Source of the DNA: Enterococcus faecalis
GTDB taxonomy: Bacteria > Bacillota > Bacilli > Lactobacillales > Enterococcaceae
Assembly (NCBI RefSeq): GCF_029024925.1
Contig: NZ_CP118962.1
Location: 1,520,001 to 1,584,000 of the forward strand
Direction: 5' to 3'
DNA: 64,000 nt
Shown here: one piece after another, positions 1-8,572 of the stretch
How the letters are laid out: every line of letters starts with the position of its first letter
Numbering within the stretch: position 1 is the first letter of the stretch
The notes under the pieces: generated by a model
What the model saw: the letters and a program-made list of their open reading frames with translations, nothing else
The model's database searches: none
Told to the model about the DNA's origin: nothing
Position numbers and translations under genes: made by a program

Positions 1-149
1 AATGGAACCATCACCAGATTACTAATCAAGTAAGGACCATTATTTTCCAATGCTAAAATTAAACTAATAAATAATATACAAAATGTGCAAGACCAGTAAA
101 TAATTGTTGATGCTAATTCTGGCTGCCAATAGAATTTCTGTTTTTTCAT
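1..149 (-). CDS. ebsA: EbsA-like membrane protein (3' part missing, cut by window edge)
   Basis: Only the first 49 codons are inside the window; the gene runs off the left edge. The start ATG at 149-147 follows a GTGAGGG ribosome binding site. The visible protein begins with a short polar stretch ([14 protein letters not shown]), then a hydrophobic segment at about residues 18-35, which would be a first membrane helix, followed by a polar turn and the start of a second hydrophobic stretch. This and the order of the neighbours (an RNase H-like gene, then a YbaK-type gene) fit the ebsABC locus of E. faecalis, described for its effect on pheromone-induced mating aggregation. The name rests on context and on recollection of the EbsA family, not on an alignment. 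It is divergent from the next gene. Confidence 0.6.
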
Positions 150-194
150 AAAGTGCCCTCACTACTTCTGGATCAACGCCGCTAAATTTAAATA

Positions 195-203
195 TGTTAT
201 AAT
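195..203 (+). promoter_or_regulatory. Extended -10 promoter of the RNase H-like gene
   Basis: TGTTATAAT is a perfect extended -10 element (TGn plus TATAAT at 198-203). No good -35 hexamer lies 17 bases upstream, as is usual for extended -10 promoters. It leaves a leader of about 40 bases before the ATG at 250, with TAGGAG as ribosome binding site. Confidence 0.7.
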
Positions 204-249
204 AGTAACATACTTTTTTTAAGAACAAAAAGAAATTAGGAGTAATTTT

Positions 250-657
250 ATGTTAAGAATTTATGTAGATGCTGCAACAAAAGGCAATCCAGGTGAATCT
301 GGCGGCGGTATCGTTTACCTCACCGACCAATCGCGGCAACAATTGCATGTGCCTTTAGGCATTGTTAGTAATCACGAAGCCGAATTTAAAGTGCTGATTG
401 AAGCTTTAAAACAAGCGATTGCCAATGAAGACAATCAACAAACCGTTCTTCTCCACTCAGATAGTAAAATTGTTGTCCAAACAATTGAAAAAAACTATGC
501 TAAAAACGAAAAGTACCAGCCTTATTTAGCAGAATATCAACAACTAGAAAAGAATTTTCCTTTGCTCTTAATCAAATGGCTACCTGAAAGTCAAAACAAA
601 GCGGCCGATATGCTTGCACGGCAAGCATTACAAAAATTTTATTCCAATAAAAAGTAG
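250..657 (+). CDS. ebsB: RNase H-fold protein (ribonuclease HI family; EbsB-like)
   Basis: A 135-residue protein that covers just the RNase HI domain. The four acidic catalytic positions of the family can be placed: D7 in YVDAATKGNPG, E45 in NHEAEF, D71 in LHSDSK and D120 in NKAADMLA. The protein lacks the basic handle of E. coli RNase HI and resembles the short YpdQ/Rnh-type proteins of Firmicutes. The start ATG follows TAGGAG by seven bases. It is flanked by genes on the opposite strand, so it is monocistronic, with its own extended -10 promoter and a hairpin at 703-740. In the E. faecalis literature the gene at this place is ebsB, described as a cell-wall enzyme; the sequence itself says RNase H fold, with no signal peptide, so I infer a cytoplasmic nucleic-acid role and regard the wall-enzyme label as doubtful. 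Confidence 0.8.
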   Translation: MLRIYVDAATKGNPGESGGGIVYLTDQSRQQLHVPLGIVSNHEAEFKVLIEALKQAIANEDNQQTVLLHSDSKIVVQTIEKNYAKNEKYQPYLAEYQQLEKNFPLLLIKWLPESQNKAADMLARQALQKFYSNKK

Positions 658-702
658 CACTGTTTACTTAATGCTTTTCCTTTATTAATTTGATAATTAA
701 AC

Positions 703-740
703 ACGTGGAGCAAAAATTCCAAGTGATTTTTGCTCCACGT
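703..740. terminator. Convergent hairpin terminator
   Basis: A perfect 14-base stem (703-716 with 727-740) whose arms carry A5 and T5 runs. It lies between two genes that converge, so it can end transcription from both sides. Confidence 0.75.
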
Positions 741-786
741 TTAAAAACAGATAAACGGTTCTGTCTCGACTTCTTCTTATAGCCAC

Positions 787-1281
787 TTATTCTTTTGTCG
801 TTATTTCCGCAAATTGTCCATTGGTTAGCGAAAGGATTGCTTCAGGAGCTAATTCAATTTGCATGCCACGTTTGCCTGCAGAAACAATAATTGCAGAATA
901 TTGTTGAGCTTCTTCAGCCAAATAGGTGGGAAATTGTTTTTTCATCCCAATTGGTGAACAGCCCCCACGAATATAGCCTGTGGTTGTTTCTAAATCTTTT
1001 AAGTGAAGCATTTCTACCTTTTTGTTGCCACTAGCTTTCGCTAATTTTTTCAAATCTAATTCTTGATTACCAGGAATGACAGCCACGACTGGACCTGTTT
1101 TATTACCTACTGTAACCAAGGTTTTAAAAATTCGTCCTTTTTCAATACCTAAACTTTCAGCGACACTTTCTGCACTTAAATGATCTTCACTCCAAGCGAA
1201 TTCATATTCTTTATATGGTACTTTATGTTGTTCTACCATGCGCATCGCATTCGTTTTTTGTTGTGTTTTTTTCTTTGCCAC
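787..1281 (-). CDS. ebsC: YbaK/EbsC-type Cys-tRNA(Pro) deacylase
   Basis: A protein of the YbaK/EbsC family, which removes cysteine wrongly attached to tRNA-Pro. Family hallmarks seen are the lysine-bearing stretch IFKTLVTVG, the AVIPGNQELDLKKLAKA segment, and the RGGCSPIGMKK loop followed by a conserved C-terminal part. I place the start at a GTG at 1281, because AGAAGGTG sits six bases before it; a longer reading frame opens at a GTG at 1302 that overlaps the aroD stop as GTGA but has no ribosome binding site. The product would be 164 residues. It follows aroD closely and is probably cotranscribed. The family was partly named after EbsC of E. faecalis, which was reported to lower ebsB expression; a true regulatory role is not shown by the sequence. 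Confidence 0.85.
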   Translation of the reverse strand: MAKKKTQQKTNAMRMVEQHKVPYKEYEFAWSEDHLSAESVAESLGIEKGRIFKTLVTVGNKTGPVVAVIPGNQELDLKKLAKASGNKKVEMLHLKDLETTTGYIRGGCSPIGMKKQFPTYLAEEAQQYSAIIVSAGKRGMQIELAPEAILSLTNGQFAEITTKE

Positions 1282-1298
1282 TTTTTTCACCTTCTGAA

Positions 1299-2060
1299 TC
1301 ACTTGTTTTGTTCGAATGTCTTTAAATAATTTCTTAATACTTGTACGGATAGTTGGCCTGGTGCAGACGCTTGCTGGGCTGAGCCAAAAGTTAGTGCCGA
1401 CCCGAACAGTTGACCTGTTACGCGACTAATCATCCCTAACTGTCCCATTGACATAGTAACGATTGGGACGGATGCATAATGGGTGTACATTTCATTGGTT
1501 GCTGAAAGTAACGTAAGTACATCTGTCGCATCTTGTGGCATCACAGCTATTTTACAAATATCCGCCTGACGCATTTGCATTTGGCGTAACCGCGCGACAA
1601 TCTCCTCTTGCGACGGTGTTTTCTGAAAGTCGTGATTACAGAGAACAATTTTAATCCCCATCTTTTTAGCTTCGTGAATTAACGTATCTGCCGCCAGCGG
1701 ATTCGCAAATAATTCAATATCTAATAAATCCAAGGCACCTTTTTTCACTAATTCATGATACAAAGCAAAATAATTTTCCTCAGAAAAAGCCATTTCGCCG
1801 CCTTCTTTTTGTGTACGAAAAGTTAACAATAACGGTTTTTGCCCCAACCGTTCCATTACTTGTTGTGAAAGATTACATACATCGGAAAAATCAGCGACAT
1901 TTTCATAATAGTCTAAACGCCATTCCACCAAATCACAATCTAGTGTTTGGCTCGCCGTTGCTTCGGCCAAAATATCCTCGGCTGTTGGAGCAACAATGGG
2001 CACCACAATTTTGGGATTCCCTTCACCTATTCGCACATTTTTGACTATAACTGGCTTCAC
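1299..2060 (-). CDS. aroD: 3-dehydroquinate dehydratase, type I
   Basis: Catalyses the third step of the shikimate pathway, dehydration of 3-dehydroquinate through a lysine Schiff base. The reading frame is open from an ATG at 2099, but I choose the GTG at 2060: AGGTGG lies five bases upstream of it, and with this start the product is 253 residues and the catalytic pair falls at H143 (CNHDF) and K170 (ICKIAV), the same numbers as in the well-studied Salmonella enzyme. Other family features are the N-terminal PKIVVPI strand, the EWRLDYYEN motif and a C-terminal SMGQLG...SR stretch. The stop overlaps the alternative start of the deacylase gene downstream, so the two probably form one unit. This is an isolated aro gene; no other shikimate genes are near. 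Confidence 0.93.
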   Translation of the reverse strand: MKPVIVKNVRIGEGNPKIVVPIVAPTAEDILAEATASQTLDCDLVEWRLDYYENVADFSDVCNLSQQVMERLGQKPLLLTFRTQKEGGEMAFSEENYFALYHELVKKGALDLLDIELFANPLAADTLIHEAKKMGIKIVLCNHDFQKTPSQEEIVARLRQMQMRQADICKIAVMPQDATDVLTLLSATNEMYTHYASVPIVTMSMGQLGMISRVTGQLFGSALTFGSAQQASAPGQLSVQVLRNYLKTFEQNK

Positions 2061-2139
2061 AGTTCCACCTAACTTCCTCGTTTGTTTTTCTCTCTTCATA
2101 TCATACCATTTCTCTTCTTTTTTGCAATTTAAAGAGCTA

Positions 2140-2184
2140 CAAAGACACCTAGAATTAGGAATTTCCTAACACTAAATGCCTTTG
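2140..2184 (-). terminator. Imperfect hairpin after the ABC exporter
   Basis: An interrupted inverted repeat with arms CAAAG...CTTTG and an inner TTAGGAA/TTCCTAA stem, lying just past the exporter operon. It lacks a long T run, so termination is likely but not certain. Confidence 0.4.
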
Positions 2185-2215
2185 TTTAGGTTATTTAACT
2201 CTTTCTGTTGTTACG

Positions 2216-4000
2216 TTAAACTTCCGTACTTTGTAACTGATACATATCCGCATAAAGGCCACCTTCTGCCAGTAACGTTTCGTGCGTTCCTCGTTCTACA
2301 ATCTGCCCTTTGTCTAAAACTAAAATCAAGTTTGCGTCACGAATCGTCGAAAGGCGATGCGCAATCGCAATTGTCGTTCTCCCTTGACGCATTTTGGCTA
2401 ATCCTTCTTGAATCAATCCTTCTGTTTCTGTATCAATATTAGCGGTTGCTTCATCTAAAACTAAAATTTTGGGATCAGTCACAATCGTTCGTGCAAACGA
2501 AATTAATTGACGTTGTCCGCTAGAATAACTAGCTCCTCGTTCAATGACTTTCGCATGATAGGTATTGGGTAACGTGTGGATAAATTTATCCGCCTGAACA
2601 AATTCCGCAGCCTGTTTAATTTGTTCATCTGTGATAGTTGGATTCAGTAAACGGATATTTCCAGCAATATCTCCATAAAACATGAAAGCGTCCTGTAATA
2701 CTAAGCCCATCTTTTCCCGTAATTCTGTCATGGGAAAATCACGAATGTCACGATCATCAATTAAAATCTGCCCTTCATAAAATTCATAGAAACGCATGAG
2801 TACATTAATAATTGAACTTTTACCACTTCCTGTATGACCGACTAAAGCGACGGTTTCCCCGGGATTTGCGACAAAGCTAATATTTTTCAATACTTCGTTT
2901 TTGCCGTCATAAGAAAAAGTAACATTGCGAAATTCAATTTTCCCGCGAATAATTTCCCCATTCGCACCTACTGATTGTTGCGGCGTTAATTCTTCCGTAT
3001 CCATAATTTTTAAAATACGACTACCTGCGACAATCCCATCTGTAAAGATACTTAGGAAGTCCATCATTTGTGTCATCGGATTAAAAAAAGCTTGGACATA
3101 CGTTACAAAAGCATAAATCATCCCCGCTTCTACAGGAGAATGTAAAGCATCGATGCCAAACATAGTTAAGGCCAATGCAATCGCCAACGTATACAACAAA
3201 TTAATGATAGGACTTAATAATAACGAATTCATACGAATCATTGCTACTCGTGTTTTTAAATAATCATCATTGGTTTCCTCAAATTCTTTTTCCAAACGCT
3301 TTTCTTGGCGAAATTGTTGAATGATTTGCATACCAGAGATGTATTCATTTAGTTTGGTGTTTAATTGACTTAATTTTTCCCGCATACTGCGATATAATTT
3401 TGAACTAAATTTTTGGTAATACCAAATTACAACTAATAAAATTGGCAAGAAAATTAGACAATAAAATGAAATTTCTGGACTGAGTTGAAACATTGCAAAA
3501 AATGACGAGATTACGGCAAAAATTCCTGTAATCACCATTAGGAATACATACCAGAATTCAAACAATGTTTCTGTGTCATTTGTAACACGAGACACCGTCG
3601 AACCCGCTGGTGTTTGATCAAAATAACGCATACCTAAAGTGTGTAATTTTTCAAATAATTTCACTCGTATATATTGATACGTTTTTAAAGAAGCCATCGA
3701 ATACAAATACCATTGGAAAAACCAAACAATACTTTTGACAATGACACCAAAGAAATAAATAGCAGCAAAAGTTAGAATCACTTGCATTGTAGCAGTTTTA
3801 GGCGTTAAATAATTATCCATAAAAACTTGAATGACTCTAGGCAAAAGAATATTGATAATTGATAAGCCAAATGCAAAGAGAATAGCTGTGTAAAACATGC
3901 GTCGAAACGGTTTGGCAAAACGAAACAAACGCTGAACAATCGTTAATTGTTCTTTCATCGGTAATTCTCTGGACCATTCGGATTGATACTTTTCTTCCAT
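2216..4000 (-). CDS. ABC exporter subunit, membrane and ATPase halves fused (consensus-site subunit)
   Basis: A 594-residue half-transporter: an N-terminal type I exporter membrane domain with six helices (about residues 35-330) and a C-terminal nucleotide-binding domain. Walker A is GHTGSGKSS at 388-396, Walker B ends in D516-E517 with the catalytic glutamate present, and an H-loop AHRLST follows. The signature motif is degenerate, YSSGQ at 492-496 in place of LSGGQ. Its start ATG shares one base with the stop of the upstream subunit (TAATG), so the two are translationally coupled. Together they form a heterodimer of the LmrCD/BmrCD class, usually drug or lipid exporters. Substrate cannot be read from sequence. 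No regulator gene is adjacent. Confidence 0.9.
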   Translation of the reverse strand: MEEKYQSEWSRELPMKEQLTIVQRLFRFAKPFRRMFYTAILFAFGLSIINILLPRVIQVFMDNYLTPKTATMQVILTFAAIYFFGVIVKSIVWFFQWYLYSMASLKTYQYIRVKLFEKLHTLGMRYFDQTPAGSTVSRVTNDTETLFEFWYVFLMVITGIFAVISSFFAMFQLSPEISFYCLIFLPILLVVIWYYQKFSSKLYRSMREKLSQLNTKLNEYISGMQIIQQFRQEKRLEKEFEETNDDYLKTRVAMIRMNSLLLSPIINLLYTLAIALALTMFGIDALHSPVEAGMIYAFVTYVQAFFNPMTQMMDFLSIFTDGIVAGSRILKIMDTEELTPQQSVGANGEIIRGKIEFRNVTFSYDGKNEVLKNISFVANPGETVALVGHTGSGKSSIINVLMRFYEFYEGQILIDDRDIRDFPMTELREKMGLVLQDAFMFYGDIAGNIRLLNPTITDEQIKQAAEFVQADKFIHTLPNTYHAKVIERGASYSSGQRQLISFARTIVTDPKILVLDEATANIDTETEGLIQEGLAKMRQGRTTIAIAHRLSTIRDANLILVLDKGQIVERGTHETLLAEGGLYADMYQLQSTEV

Positions 4001-5748
4001 TAACTCTCACTCCCTTCAATTTTCGCTTCTAATTGCTGTTTTTCCCACATCCGCTGATACCAACCCTTCTGAGCCAGTAACTCTGGATGCGTCCCCCGTT
4101 CAATAATTTTCCCTTCATCCAACACTAAGATTTCTTTTGCATGCATGACACTACTTAAACGATGCGCTGTAATGATAGTGGTTTTTTCTTGGCGCGTTTC
4201 TTTTAGATTTGATAAAATCGCCTCTTCAGTCTTCGCATCGACTGCAGATAAGGCATCGTCTAAAATTAACAATTCTGGTTCAACAATCAAGGCCCGTGCA
4301 ATAGAAATCCGTTGTTTTTGTCCTCCAGAAAGCGAAACGCCACGTTCCCCAACCATTGTGTCATAGCCTTCAGGGAATGCTTTAATTTCTTGGTTAATAA
4401 ATGCTAATGCTGCCGCTTGTTCAACTGCCGCTTGTTCCAAGTCTGGTTTAGCAAAACGAATGTTATCTCGTACCGTCATGGAAAAGAGAAAGTGGTCCTG
4501 TGGCACGTACCCCATTGCACCCATCAATGCATCTAATGTGTAATTTTTAATGTTATGTTTTCCAAAGGAAATCGTTCCTTGGTATTGGTCATATTCACGC
4601 ATCAACAACTTCAAAATAGTGGTTTTACCAGCGCCTGTTTTACCAACAATCCCCAAGGTTTCTCCTTCTTGCAACGAAAATTGGATGTTTTCCAATGCCA
4701 CTGCCTCTTCTTTTGGATAAGAAAAAGAATCAATCTTCATTGAAATTGTCCCTTGCGCCATTGTTTTGATGGCATTTCGTTCGATAATATGCGTTTTTTC
4801 ATGTAATAATTCGTTCACACGATCGTAACTAGCATTCCCACGTTCTAACACATTAAATAAGCGCCCAATCGCAAACATTGGCCAAACTAGCATCCCAATA
4901 TAGGCAATGAAAGAGACCAACTGACCTAAACTAATCGTTCCTTCCATGATGAAACGACCACCAATAATAATTGTCAAAACATAAGAAACACCAATAATCA
5001 GCGTAATAAACGGATCAAACAGTGCATCTAAAAAGTTCGTTCGTTTATTTTTGACGATAGCATCATCAATTTTCTCTGTAAAATCAGCAAGATCTTCTTT
5101 TTCTTGCCCAAATGTTTTAATGACTTTAATTCCAGTGATACTTTCTTGTGTTTTATCATTAATCGCTGAAAAAGCAGCTTGTGAATCTCGAAAGGCATCA
5201 TGCAACTTAGAACCTAGAACTCGTGAAGTGACGGCTAATAAAGGCAGCGGTAATAAAGCAATTAATGTTAAGCGCCAATCGACAAATAGAACCATTGCGA
5301 TAATCGTTGTTCCTCCCGTAATCACAGAGTCGGCAAACGTTAAAATCCCAGCTCCAGCCACATTTTGGATGGCATTTAAATCATTGGTTGCATGCGCCAT
5401 CAAGTCACCTGTCCGATATTTCTGATAAAAGATGCTATCCATTTTTGTGAAATGATGAAATAATTGAGTCCGTAGCTCTTTTTCCAAACGAGCGGCACTC
5501 CCCCAAATATGCATCCGCCAAATATAGCGAAAAAGATATTGGGCAAGCCCAGCACCAATCAAGAGTGCAACCCACACAATAATTTTCGTTAAGCGAATTT
5601 CTTTGTTAACGATTTCATCTACAACGACGCCAATAACTTTGGGCGGGACTAATTGAACAAGAGCGACCATCATTAATGAGAAAACCCCAATAATATAACT
5701 TTTTTTCTCTTGCTTAAAAAACCAGCCTAATTTTTTGAATATGGACAT
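4000..5748 (-). CDS. ABC exporter subunit, membrane and ATPase halves fused (degenerate-site subunit)
   Basis: A 582-residue half-transporter, first gene of the exporter pair, with a strong AGGAGGGA ribosome binding site. Six predicted membrane helices lie between about residues 18 and 300. The ATPase domain has Walker A GKTGAGKTT near 369, a perfect signature LSGGQ at 473-477, and Walker B LLILDD, where aspartate (D498) stands in place of the catalytic glutamate. In heterodimeric exporters such as LmrCD, BmrCD and TM287/288 one of the two ATP sites is degenerate in just this way: this subunit supplies the weak Walker B and the partner at 2216-4000 supplies the poor signature to the same site. 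So the two genes must act together. The cargo is unknown; multidrug or lipid export is the usual guess for this family. Confidence 0.9.
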   Translation of the reverse strand: MSIFKKLGWFFKQEKKSYIIGVFSLMMVALVQLVPPKVIGVVVDEIVNKEIRLTKIIVWVALLIGAGLAQYLFRYIWRMHIWGSAARLEKELRTQLFHHFTKMDSIFYQKYRTGDLMAHATNDLNAIQNVAGAGILTFADSVITGGTTIIAMVLFVDWRLTLIALLPLPLLAVTSRVLGSKLHDAFRDSQAAFSAINDKTQESITGIKVIKTFGQEKEDLADFTEKIDDAIVKNKRTNFLDALFDPFITLIIGVSYVLTIIIGGRFIMEGTISLGQLVSFIAYIGMLVWPMFAIGRLFNVLERGNASYDRVNELLHEKTHIIERNAIKTMAQGTISMKIDSFSYPKEEAVALENIQFSLQEGETLGIVGKTGAGKTTILKLLMREYDQYQGTISFGKHNIKNYTLDALMGAMGYVPQDHFLFSMTVRDNIRFAKPDLEQAAVEQAAALAFINQEIKAFPEGYDTMVGERGVSLSGGQKQRISIARALIVEPELLILDDALSAVDAKTEEAILSNLKETRQEKTTIITAHRLSSVMHAKEILVLDEGKIIERGTHPELLAQKGWYQRMWEKQQLEAKIEGSES

Positions 5749-5882
5749 TCAGTTGTCCCTCCTTTTACTTTGTTGTTCTACGAAGACTACTTTCGAGCTA
5801 GAAGGTTTCTTCGTTATTGTTGTTTTTGATTAAACGTTTCGCTCTTTTCCTCCTAGATTATCCTATTCTCCCGCAAAACAAC

Positions 5883-5912
5883 AAAAAAACGGACTGAAAA
5901 TCAGCCCGTTTT
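5883..5912 (-). terminator. Terminator of the YneF gene
   Basis: Stem ACGGGCTGA-type with one mismatch (5890-5897 with 5901-5908) followed on the minus strand by a run of seven T. It ends the short gene at 5946. Confidence 0.8.
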
Positions 5913-5945
5913 TACACTTATTCATGATTACCTGAATAACCTTTA

Positions 5946-6164
5946 CTATTTTCCTTGGTTTTTCATTTGTTGCATCATTTGTCTAACCTTTTTCTCTGAC
6001 GGTTTTTGACCCATTGATGCCATCATCATGCGTAACATATCCTCATTAACGGGAGGATTTTTTTTGAAATAATCTTGCATATATTTGCGTGCAAGGAAAA
6101 AGCCCCCTGCAGCGCCTACTAATAAAGCGATTACTGCGATTAATACTACCCAACCTGTTGCCAT
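5946..6164 (-). CDS. YneF family small membrane protein (UPF0154)
   Basis: A 72-residue protein with one N-terminal membrane helix ([20 protein letters not shown], about residues 5-24), then a [20 protein letters not shown] stretch that is typical for the YneF/UPF0154 family of Firmicutes, and a lysine- and methionine-rich tail. I use the ATG at 6164, which follows GGAGAGGAGAG; a longer frame starting at 6200 would add twelve residues without a site of its own. The function of this conserved family is not known. It is monocistronic and ends at a good terminator. Confidence 0.85.
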   Translation of the reverse strand: MATGWVVLIAVIALLVGAAGGFFLARKYMQDYFKKNPPVNEDMLRMMMASMGQKPSEKKVRQMMQQMKNQGK

Positions 6165-6310
6165 TGAAACTCTCTCCTCTCCGTATAGTTTTGCTCTCAA
6201 TGAATTATTTTACTAGAAATAGCAAAAAAAGAAAAGTTCTTTTTGCGGGATTTCTCTTAAATAATGAAAAAAGTCTGATTTTTTTTGCAAAATAGTGATT
6301 AAAAGTCAAA

Positions 6311-6349
6311 AATATACGCTCTTAAATGTCAATAGGACCTTTAAGAGCG
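6311..6349 (-). terminator. Terminator of nfo
   Basis: A ten-base perfect stem CGCTCTTAAA/TTTAAGAGCG (6317-6326 with 6340-6349) followed on the minus strand by TATATTTTTG. Confidence 0.75.
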
Positions 6350-6358
6350 ATTGTTGCT

Positions 6359-7252
6359 TTAGTTTTGTCCTTGAATTTTTTCTAATAATTCTGGATCAAA
6401 TGTTTGATTTTTTAACATCGCAATTTCAAAGCCGTAAGGGGCCTTTTTATTTTTTTTGTCTTCTCCGACATAAGGTGTTTCTAAAATTTTTGGTAAAGCA
6501 GTTAATTTTTCATGGTGAACCACACCGTTTAAAGCTTCAAAACCAATAGTGCCAAAGCCAATATTGGCATGACGATCTTTATGTGAGCCCATAGGATTTT
6601 TAGAATCATTCACATGAATAACTTTTAAACGATCCAATCCGATAATTTTATCAAATTCAACTAATACGCCATCAAAATCATCTTTTACATTATACCCTGC
6701 ATCATTAATGTGGCAAGTATCCAGAGTGACAGAAAGCTTATCATTTAGCGTAACTCCGTCAATAATCGCAGCTAGTTCGTCAAACGTACGGCCGATTTCG
6801 GTTCCTTTACCAGCCATTGTTTCTAAAGCGATTTGAGGGATTTGCTCTTTCCACAAGACTTCGTTTAGACCTTTAACAATTTGTTTAATGCCGGCTTCTG
6901 GACCTGCGCCAACATGCGCACCTGGGTGTAACGTGATTTGCGTTGCTCCCAACGCTTGTGCTCGCTCAATTTCTTGTCGCAAAAAGTCTACGGCAAAACC
7001 GAAATTTTCCGTTTTAATTGTATTGCCTAAATTAATAATATACGGGGCATGAACGACGATATTACTTAAATTGTGTTCCTTCATAAACGCTTGCCCAGCT
7101 TCAATATTCATTTCTTCAATCGGTTTCCGGCGCGTGTTTTGTGGCGCACCTGTATAAATCATAAAGGTTGTTGAGCCATAACTAGCCGCTTCCTCGGCAG
7201 AGCCTAATAGCATTTTCTTGCCACTCATACTAACGTGTGATCCTAATAACAT
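6359..7252 (-). CDS. nfo: Deoxyribonuclease IV (AP endonuclease)
   Basis: Endonuclease IV cleaves DNA at abasic sites in base excision repair. The 297-residue protein carries the full set of metal-binding segments of the TIM-barrel family: [49 protein letters not shown] and ILETPYVG. The start ATG at 7252 has AGGAGGAACC directly before it; the frame stays open further upstream into the neighbouring gene, but no site supports a longer form. The gene lies ten bases after the DUF1801 gene and is the last of a three-gene run from 8392. Length agrees with the bacterial family. Confidence 0.96.
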   Translation of the reverse strand: MLLGSHVSMSGKKMLLGSAEEAASYGSTTFMIYTGAPQNTRRKPIEEMNIEAGQAFMKEHNLSNIVVHAPYIINLGNTIKTENFGFAVDFLRQEIERAQALGATQITLHPGAHVGAGPEAGIKQIVKGLNEVLWKEQIPQIALETMAGKGTEIGRTFDELAAIIDGVTLNDKLSVTLDTCHINDAGYNVKDDFDGVLVEFDKIIGLDRLKVIHVNDSKNPMGSHKDRHANIGFGTIGFEALNGVVHHEKLTALPKILETPYVGEDKKNKKAPYGFEIAMLKNQTFDPELLEKIQGQN

Positions 7253-7262
7253 GTGGTTCCTC

Positions 7263-7730
7263 CTAATAATTCTTCTTTTTCTTTTGGTAGTGTTGATACT
7301 GTTGCAGCCATTCTTCAAGCGTGATTTTTGTTACTAATTCGCCAATTAGTTCATAGGGTATTCGCTTAGGATTAGTGAAGCGAAGACAACTTTTCCCCAT
7401 GTTTAGCTTTGTTGACACTTGTTCCTGATAGGCTTCTTGAAACCAACTTCGGACGGCTTCATTTCCCATTAATCCCATGTGATATAAAGCTACTTGCCTT
7501 TTAGTAGCGCCTAAGCTGATAAATGGTAACGGCTCATCACCACGGTTGAGATAGCCTTCTGGAAATACTGAAAGCGGCACAACAAAGGTTGGCATGCCAT
7601 ATTGCATTGTTAATTCAAATCCTGCTGGCAAATTTTGCGAAACGGCGTCTAATACTTGCTGATAAGCAATTCGCCATTTTGGTTCGACTGTTTCGATGTA
7701 TGCTGTAACTGTTTCAATTGACTGCCCCAT
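7263..7730 (-). CDS. DUF1801 (YdhG-like) domain protein
   Basis: A 155-residue soluble protein of the DUF1801 fold. Typical features are the N-terminal Y-x-x-x-V-E-P-K-W-R stretch (about residues 11-20), the [15 protein letters not shown] segment, and the lysine-rich [11 protein letters not shown] motif before a C-terminal helix. Members resemble the iron chaperone frataxin fold and were named YdhG in Bacillus; the molecular job is not established. The start ATG overlaps the stop of the gene upstream by one base (TAATG), so translation is coupled, and nfo follows ten bases later. No signal peptide or membrane segment. Confidence 0.75.
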   Translation of the reverse strand: MGQSIETVTAYIETVEPKWRIAYQQVLDAVSQNLPAGFELTMQYGMPTFVVPLSVFPEGYLNRGDEPLPFISLGATKRQVALYHMGLMGNEAVRSWFQEAYQEQVSTKLNMGKSCLRFTNPKRIPYELIGELVTKITLEEWLQQYQHYQKKKKNY

Positions 7731-8392
7731 TATTTCTTCCTTTGCTGATAAAGAGCTTTGGTTTTATAGCCTTCTTTTAAAATGACTAACATTTCAGTTT
7801 GCCGCTTTTTCCGTGTCTCCGCTCGCTTTGCACTAAATACATACCGCGCCCACTCTTTTTGATAACCAGGCGTTAATGCAGCGAATGTCGCTGCAGCAGC
7901 TGGTTCTGTTTGTACCAACGCTTCAATTTCTGGTAAATATTGAACATAATCCCCAACAGCAGAACTGGTCTGATTCTTCGCTGGCTTTTTAAGAACATTC
8001 TTCATGCCGACAACCGTAAAAGTCTCATCTAAACTAACCATGCGATTAAATTTTAAGGTTGAGCCTTTAATATACCCATCTGTCTCGTTTACTTGTAATG
8101 TTGGAAAAATTTCATCTCGGTGGACAAAGGTTGGATACATTTTATTGCCTTTTTTCGGATAAGCCACATATAACAACCCATTTTCTACTAAATGTTGACC
8201 TTCAATCACCATTGAAACAATCTCTTGAAATTCCGCCATCGTTTTCACAAATGCAAAAATCAGCTCAACTGGTTCTGAGGGTAATTGCTGCGCGGCTGAA
8301 GCAAATTCAGATAGATACTCTCCCTGTGGTCTATTTAAAATAACTAGTTGCTGATACTTCGTTAAGTTTAACTTTTCGACAATTGATTTCAT
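7730..8392 (-). CDS. YdeI/OmpD-associated family protein
   Basis: A 220-residue soluble protein, first of a three-gene run with the DUF1801 gene and nfo. Its C-terminal third (PEIEALVQTEPAAAATFAAL, then GYQKEWARYVFSAKRAETRK) is the OmdA/YdeI-type motif found in bacteriocin-protection and YdhG-linked proteins; the N-terminal part has no family I can name. YdeI-like and DUF1801 genes are often neighbours, or fused, which supports both calls. The start ATG follows AAGGAG. The function is unknown; an envelope-protective role is only suggested by the family name. Confidence 0.7.
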   Translation of the reverse strand: MKSIVEKLNLTKYQQLVILNRPQGEYLSEFASAAQQLPSEPVELIFAFVKTMAEFQEIVSMVIEGQHLVENGLLYVAYPKKGNKMYPTFVHRDEIFPTLQVNETDGYIKGSTLKFNRMVSLDETFTVVGMKNVLKKPAKNQTSSAVGDYVQYLPEIEALVQTEPAAAATFAALTPGYQKEWARYVFSAKRAETRKKRQTEMLVILKEGYKTKALYQQRKK

Positions 8393-8422
8393 AACCTACT
8401 CCTTATAGCGACTGCACTTTTT

Positions 8423-8451
8423 ATTCTAGCATAGCACAAGTTATCTGTAAT
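8423..8451 (-). promoter_or_regulatory. Promoter of the YdeI-DUF1801-nfo unit
   Basis: On the minus strand ATTACA, 17 bases, then TAGAAT preceded by TGC (extended -10). It gives a leader of about 25 bases before the ATG at 8392. Confidence 0.6.
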
Positions 8452-8514
8452 TGAATATGCCCAATAGTAAAAAAGAGTTTTTTGTAACAGAATTAATCCC
8501 AATTTATCTTTTTT

Positions 8515-8572
8515 AAAAGCGAAAGCTTGGAACCTGTTGTCTAAACGACCTTCGTTCCAAGCTTTCATTTTT
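8515..8572. terminator. Hairpin terminator after tyrS
   Basis: A 13-base perfect stem GAAAGCTTGGAAC with its complement (8521-8533 and 8554-8566) and a 20-base loop. There is a T run on both sides (GCTTTT on the minus strand, ATTTTTTT on the plus strand). Confidence 0.7.

Noticed and set aside
5781-5813. Hairpin CGAAGA...TCTTCG in the exporter leader as a riboswitch or attenuator
   Set aside because: A six-base stem with a 21-base loop and no T run or conserved motif is not more than expected by chance.
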